Positions 59,866 to 64,000 of a DNA stretch of 64,000 nucleotides are shown here, piece after piece (position 1 is the stretch's first letter; each line of letters opens with the position of its first letter). The DNA lies in the NCBI GenBank assembly GCA_001013295.1, contig LAZY01000001.1, forward strand, positions 62,001-126,000, in the 5' to 3' direction. The DNA comes from Chryseobacterium indologenes (GTDB taxonomy: Bacteria; Bacteroidota; Bacteroidia; Flavobacteriales; Weeksellaceae). The position numbers and the translations under genes are program-made. A model generated the notes under the pieces. That model had not been told where the DNA came from and did no database searches. It worked only from the letters and a program-made list of their open reading frames with translations.

Positions 59866-61029
59866 ATGAATTTAACTACTAAACTGCTTTTAGGATTTGG
59901 TTTGAGTGCTGGTTTTTTAGGCTATTCGCAAGATTTAAGCAAAGTAAACCCAGTTCTTACCGGAGCTCCTTTTCTAAGAATTGCTCCAGATGCGAGATCT
60001 GGAGGTATGGGAGACCAAGGGGTAGTAACCTCTCCGGATGCATTTTCACAATTCTGGAATGCGGCTAAATATCCTTTCAGCAGAACAAGTTCTTCCGTAG
60101 GTCTTAACTATACGCCTTACATGGGAAAACTTACCAATGATGTATTCTTATTATATGCTTCCTTCCATAAGTTTCTGGGACAGGAAGAGAGATCTACCAT
60201 CTCTGCAAGTATCTATTATTTCAATATGGGACAGGTTGACCTGACACAGTTGGTAGGTACAGAGATCGCTTCAATGGGTACATCAAAACCAAATGAATTC
60301 TCCATTGACGTTGCTTACGCATTGAAACTTTCTGATTCTTTCTCAGGAGCCGTTACCGGTAGATTCATTCGTTCAGACTTAGCCGGTGGATTCAACACAG
60401 ATACAACGCTTAAGCCTGCTAACAGTTTTGCGGTAGATATTTCAGGATACTATACTTCTCCAAGATTCTCAAGTATCGGAGGATATGATGGTAAGATCAA
60501 TGCAGGTTTGGCAGTCCAGAATATAGGTCCAAAACTGGATTATACAGGAAATGAAGAATCAAGATCTTATCTTCCTACCATGGCAAGATTGGGGATCGGG
60601 TATGATATGTTTCTGGATGATATGAACAGAATCGGATTGACGGTAGAAGGTTCAAAACTTTTGGTTCCGGGATCTGAATATGCGGGAATCGATCCAAATA
60701 CAAGACAACCAAGATACGAAATTCCTAACGTAGGTCCTATGGCCGGTATCGGAAAATCTTTCAAAAACAAAAACAGTATCATGTATAGTGGTGCTTTAGA
60801 ATATTCATATGACAATGCTTTTTCTGTAAGAGGAGGTTACTTCCATGAAAGTGAAGAGCAGGGAGCAAGACAATTCGCTACGGCGGGTGTAGGACTAAGA
60901 TACCGTTCTTTCGGGCTGGATCTTTCTTACCTGATCAATATGTCTAAAATCAACAGTGCATTGGATAACACCCTTCGTTTCGGTCTTACCTGGAATATCG
61001 GAGAGGAAACTTCCAACAACGACCGTTAA
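59866..61029 (+). CDS. porV: Type IX secretion outer-membrane protein PorV
   Basis: A 387-residue FadL-like outer-membrane barrel that shuttles T9SS cargo from the translocon to PorU. It has a signal peptide (GFGLSAGFLGYSQ), the motif PFLRIAPDARSGGMGDQGV typical of PorV, then repeated barrel strands ending LGLTWNIGEE-like FGLTWNIGEE. It is co-directional with porU. Confidence 0.95.
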   Translation: MNLTTKLLLGFGLSAGFLGYSQDLSKVNPVLTGAPFLRIAPDARSGGMGDQGVVTSPDAFSQFWNAAKYPFSRTSSSVGLNYTPYMGKLTNDVFLLYASFHKFLGQEERSTISASIYYFNMGQVDLTQLVGTEIASMGTSKPNEFSIDVAYALKLSDSFSGAVTGRFIRSDLAGGFNTDTTLKPANSFAVDISGYYTSPRFSSIGGYDGKINAGLAVQNIGPKLDYTGNEESRSYLPTMARLGIGYDMFLDDMNRIGLTVEGSKLLVPGSEYAGIDPNTRQPRYEIPNVGPMAGIGKSFKNKNSIMYSGALEYSYDNAFSVRGGYFHESEEQGARQFATAGVGLRYRSFGLDLSYLINMSKINSALDNTLRFGLTWNIGEETSNNDR

Positions 61030-61048
61030 ACAACAACAATTTCTATAC

Positions 61049-61083
61049 AAAAAAGCCTCATACAGATGTAATGAGGCTTTTTT
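61049..61083 (+). terminator. porU-porV terminator
   Basis: A 13-bp perfect stem (AAAAAAGCCTCAT at 61049-61061 with 61071-61083) followed by Ts, 20 nt after the porV stop. Confidence 0.9.
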
Positions 61084-61214
61084 TTGTGAAATATTGAAAC
61101 GTGAATAGTCAATCGTCAATCCGCTTTGCTTGCCAATTTTTATACTTCGATTATACATCATTAACGTTGTAAATAAAGCAAAAATTGAAATTAATATAAA
61201 ATCTATTTTATTGA

Positions 61215-61325
61215 ATGAAGCAAGCTATTTATAAAACGAAGAAAGGGGATTCGAATGTTGTATTTCAGGGAGCTAAGAAGGGCGACTTTGTCTCTGAAGA
61301 AGCTGCAGGATATACAGTCGCTTAG
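61215..61325 (+). CDS. Possible 36-residue peptide
   Basis: The frame runs from ATG 61215 to the stop at 61323-61325 (MKQAIYKTKKGD at the start, EEAAGYTVA at the end). The composition is peptide-like (Lys/Gly-rich, hydrophilic), but there is no strong ribosome-binding site and no modification or transport gene nearby. It may be chance. Confidence 0.25.
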   Translation: MKQAIYKTKKGDSNVVFQGAKKGDFVSEEAAGYTVA

Positions 61326-61479
61326 AAAGAATCAATGAAATTGATTCCACCCTTTGCTCACTGAAAATAATACATCTTAATAATAGAAATCTTTGTGTGA
61401 AAAAAAATCAGAAGAATCCATCTATATTATAAATATATCTCACAACCATTCACCATTGACTTTGCGAAACAAAAATTGA

Positions 61480-62238
61480 TTATTGCCCTTTAAAAAGCTG
61501 AATCGTATAGTCCAGTAATTTTCCATCTCCATATTCACCATGCCCCGGAATGACAATTTTCACATCCGGATATTCTTTCTTAACCCTTTCAACAGTATTA
61601 GACCATGCTGAAACATTGGCATCTCCAAGATAACCTTTTCCGGCTTCAAGTTCTTTCAGCAAACATCCTCCAAACAATATCTTTTCACTCGGGAAATACC
61701 CTACAACATTATCTTTTGTATGACCTTCTCCGAAAAATTTTGTCAATGTTTCTCTGTTGCCTACTTTTAAAATAATAAAGTCGTTAAAACTATTCTGTGG
61801 AACAGTAAAATGATTTTGTTTAGCCATCTCTATGGTTTTAGAATAAGAGTATGAAGGTATTTTCTTGTTATGAAAAGCCTGCAGACCGCCTAAACTATCA
61901 TCATGGAAATGGGTAGGAACAACAGCATTAATCTTTGCATGCAGTCTTTCCTCGATCCATTGTATCAGCTCTTCTGCTCCTTTATCATTCGTAGGGGTAT
62001 CAAAAACAATAGCCTCGTTCTTGTTTTTTACAATCAGCCCGTTACATGGCACATTCCCGAAATCATTAGTTTGCTTGAAGGAAGTATGGATATAAGCATT
62101 TTCTGAAATCTGGGTAATAATCAGACTGCCGGATTTATAGATTTCTTTTGCTACAAAGCTTTTTTTATTCTGAGAATGGCAGCTAAAGATGACAAAAGAA
62201 AATAAAAAGATGAATATATTTTTAATATTGATTTTCAT
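61480..62238 (-). CDS. Subclass B1 metallo-beta-lactamase with lipobox
   Basis: A 252-residue zinc hydrolase. All six B1 ligands are visible: His, His and Asp in THFHDDSLGG, His in GEGHTKDNVVG, Cys in FGGCLLKE and His in IPGHGEYG. Substrates are expected to be beta-lactams including carbapenems (family knowledge). The N-terminus (IFSFVIFSCHSQNKK) has a lipoprotein-like Cys, suggesting outer-membrane anchoring, unlike the soluble BlaB/CGB/IND forms I know from this group. I cannot assign an allele name. It is a single gene without mobile-element neighbours, so likely intrinsic. Confidence 0.9.
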   Translation of the reverse strand: MKINIKNIFIFLFSFVIFSCHSQNKKSFVAKEIYKSGSLIITQISENAYIHTSFKQTNDFGNVPCNGLIVKNKNEAIVFDTPTNDKGAEELIQWIEERLHAKINAVVPTHFHDDSLGGLQAFHNKKIPSYSYSKTIEMAKQNHFTVPQNSFNDFIILKVGNRETLTKFFGEGHTKDNVVGYFPSEKILFGGCLLKELEAGKGYLGDANVSAWSNTVERVKKEYPDVKIVIPGHGEYGDGKLLDYTIQLFKGQ

Positions 62239-62481
62239 ATGTTTAGGAATTGGAAAACTAAATTAAGGAATATCAGGTAAAATTCATGAGAAAGTAGATC
62301 AAAATCAAGTACAGGCAGATCATCTGCATTTTAGGTCAATGGTGCGCTCAAAGATATTCGTCATTGATTTTCTGTAAGTCAAACCGACTACTGATGATCA
62401 CAAAACTCAATTATTAAAAAAATGTAATATTTAAGTTTACAAAAGTCTCTTATTTATGGCGATTTTCTTAAATTCAATAGC

Positions 62482-62489
62482 TATTTTTG
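62482..62489 (+). promoter_or_regulatory. Candidate -7 motif of the FUSC gene
   Basis: TATTTTTG fits TAnnTTTG and ends only 4 nt before the ATG at 62494; if used, the message would be almost leaderless. Confidence 0.35.
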
Positions 62490-62493
62490 TAAT

Positions 62494-64000
62494 ATGAACT
62501 ATTCGGCGGAACTAAAAAAATTTGTAACCAGTCAATATGTATATTCTGCAATCAGGATAACATTAGCCACTGTTCTGCCCTGTTTAGTCCTCGCCCACTT
62601 TGGAATTCTGAAAGAATATTTCCTTTTCCCCCTGGGAACCAGCTTTGTTGCCCTTACGGACCAGCCCGGACCTTTTATACGAAGACGAAATGCACTTGCA
62701 TTTGCCATCTGCTGCTTTGTTTTGGTAGCCCTCATCGCCAGTCTCGTCATGAATTTTAAGATCCTGGTCCTTCTTGAGATCATTGTATTCGGGATGTTTT
62801 TCTCCCTGATCGGGGTATATGGCCAGAGATTAGCTGCTGTAGGATCATTATCGCTTGTCGTCCTCGCCATCTTTATTGACGGCCATCTTACCGGAAGTAA
62901 TATTCTTAAAAGCTTACTCATCTTTGCCAGCGGATGCATCTGGTTTTTGCTGATCTTCCTTGTTGTAACTACCATAAGACCATATAAACTCGCCGGACAA
63001 ATGATTGGAGAAAACTATCTTCAACTTGCCGAGTTTTTAAAGATTAAGGCTAATTATTATCAAAAGAATCCTGACTTTGACAAACTTACCACACAGGTCA
63101 TTGCCAAACAGATCGAAATAAAAAACCTTCAGGAAGATACCAGAGAAACCGTTTTTAAAACCAGAACGATTGTCAATGAATCGACGACGACCAGTCGTTT
63201 GCTGATGCTGATGTTCCTGAACTCTATGGACCTTCATGAAAAGCTGATGACCTCTGAAAGTGACTATCAAAAGCTTCAGCAAAGCTTCGAAGACAGTATG
63301 ATCCTGGTCAATATCCACGATTATCTTAATCTTCTGGCCGAAGAGATCACGAATATCGGGATCGCTCTCCAAAGTGGTACCAGAGCGAAACCTATGTTTA
63401 ATCTTGAACTTGAATTAAAGAATCTCAACTATAATTATTTCGAACTCAGAAATAAACAATTATCTTCTGACAGTCTGGAAAATTTCATGGTCCTGCGCCA
63501 GATCCTGATGCGCATCAATGAAATCACCAAAGAGATCAACGAGATCTACAAAGTCTTCTCTCAGGATGTAAAACTGGCCAAAAGTTTATCTACGGGATTA
63601 GACCTTAAAAAGTTCATGCCTAATGAGCCTAAACTGAATTCAAAGGTATTAAGGAATAACATATCATTATCATCCTCTCATTTCCGCCATGCGATAAGAA
63701 TTACCACCGCTTTGCTGCTGGGGTATCTTTTCTCCATGTTTGATTCTCTGGGTCTTGGGCATACCTATTGGATATTGATCACGATTACAGCCATTTTAAA
63801 GCCTGCCTATTCCATTACCAAGCAGCGAAACCTGCTCCGTCTCTATGGAACAGTCACAGGTGCTACAATCGCTTATATCATTCTGCATTTTATCCATATC
63901 AACAGTGTCTTATTGGCTATTCTGCTGATCAGTATGATCATGTGTTTCAGCTTTTTGAAAGGACGCTATTTCTGGGCTGTTTTATTTATGACCATCTATG
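62494..64000 (+). CDS. FUSC-family membrane protein (partial, runs off window end)
   Basis: The frame is open from ATG 62494 (MNYSAELKKFVTSQYVYSAI) to the window edge, at least 502 residues. It has five to six N-terminal helices (~15-150), a long cytosolic helical region, then a second helix group starting RHAIRITTALLLGYLFSMF and HTYWILITITAILKPAYSI. This is the YccS/YhfK (FUSC/aromatic acid exporter) layout. The TYWILIT...KPAYSITKQR stretch is the FUSC motif. The substrate is unknown. Confidence 0.87.
   Translation, partial: MNYSAELKKFVTSQYVYSAIRITLATVLPCLVLAHFGILKEYFLFPLGTSFVALTDQPGPFIRRRNALAFAICCFVLVALIASLVMNFKILVLLEIIVFGMFFSLIGVYGQRLAAVGSLSLVVLAIFIDGHLTGSNILKSLLIFASGCIWFLLIFLVVTTIRPYKLAGQMIGENYLQLAEFLKIKANYYQKNPDFDKLTTQVIAKQIEIKNLQEDTRETVFKTRTIVNESTTTSRLLMLMFLNSMDLHEKLMTSESDYQKLQQSFEDSMILVNIHDYLNLLAEEITNIGIALQSGTRAKPMFNLELELKNLNYNYFELRNKQLSSDSLENFMVLRQILMRINEITKEINEIYKVFSQDVKLAKSLSTGLDLKKFMPNEPKLNSKVLRNNISLSSSHFRHAIRITTALLLGYLFSMFDSLGLGHTYWILITITAILKPAYSITKQRNLLRLYGTVTGATIAYIILHFIHINSVLLAILLISMIMCFSFLKGRYFWAVLFMTIY

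Larger units (their letters stand above)
61030..61479. other. Intergenic region with repeats and a short frame
   Basis: It contains the porV terminator, two TTGCTTCGCAA-family repeats (about 61101-61141 and 61441-61488) and a 36-codon frame at 61215-61325. No other gene is seen. Confidence 0.6.

Noticed and set aside
62532..63372. Two minus-strand frames near the window end
   Set aside because: They are shadows of the plus-strand FUSC gene, which is clearly coding and runs past the window end.
1..64000. tRNA, rRNA, prophage or intact IS element
   Set aside because: Reading both strands showed no cloverleaf with CCA-side features, no rRNA-like stretch, no transposase or integrase motif, and no phage structural gene.

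Overview
The window looks like chromosome of a Bacteroidota bacterium of the Chryseobacterium/Flavobacteriia type. The support is: type IX secretion genes (gldJ, porU, porV); a TonB-dependent receptor with an N-terminal carboxypeptidase-like domain; many small lipoproteins and secreted proteins; promoters of the Bacteroidetes form TAnnTTTG; AT-rich intergenic DNA; and a subclass B1 metallo-beta-lactamase of a kind typical of Chryseobacterium relatives. I saw no tRNA, rRNA, CRISPR array, phage or intact insertion sequence.

Layout. 0-6.6 kb: a small membrane-protein pair, an Xaa-Pro aminopeptidase, small membrane proteins, a type IB topoisomerase and an AraC regulator. 6.8-17.2 kb: a minus-strand nitrogen/nickel block read as ureA, ureB, ureC, an outer-membrane barrel gene, ureE, ureF, ureG, ureD, a UreH/NiCoT-like metal permease, a urea transporter and a TonB-dependent receptor. 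Together these could bring urea and nickel across both membranes, load nickel into urease and make ammonia. 17.4-28 kb: proline catabolism (pruA), a serine hydrolase flanked by two related small lipoproteins, a TPR/AraC sensor-regulator, a thioredoxin-like protein, FabH and CorA. 28-36.3 kb: an unusual membrane-inserted patatin, several orphan proteins, a divergent HxlR/flavin-reductase pair, tag, an alpha/beta hydrolase and a DoxD-DoxA fusion. 36.5-42.4 kb: a tripartite efflux operon (tetR, tolC, emrA, emrB). 42.7-50.8 kb: holB, an outer-membrane protein followed by lptC, anmK, then a possibly acquired AraC / beta-helix / lipoprotein group. 51-61 kb: SRPBCC protein, Nudix hydrolase, murF, and gldJ divergent from porU-porV. 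61-64 kb: metallo-beta-lactamase and a FUSC-family permease that runs off the window end.

Intergenic DNA is rich in short dispersed repeats: a TTGCTTCGCAA-centred family, a GGCTAAAGCC family, a GGAAGCTGG family, 7- and 8-bp tandem arrays, and a 144-bp nested inverted repeat inside the urease cluster. Two related compound repeat blocks flank the urea transporter.

I found no clearly new defence or RiPP system. The best candidates for undescribed biology are the barrel protein embedded in the urease cluster together with its transport module, the patatin split by membrane segments, and the lipobox-bearing B1 metallo-beta-lactamase. All coordinates and motifs come from reading the sequence; family names rest on motif recognition without database searches.
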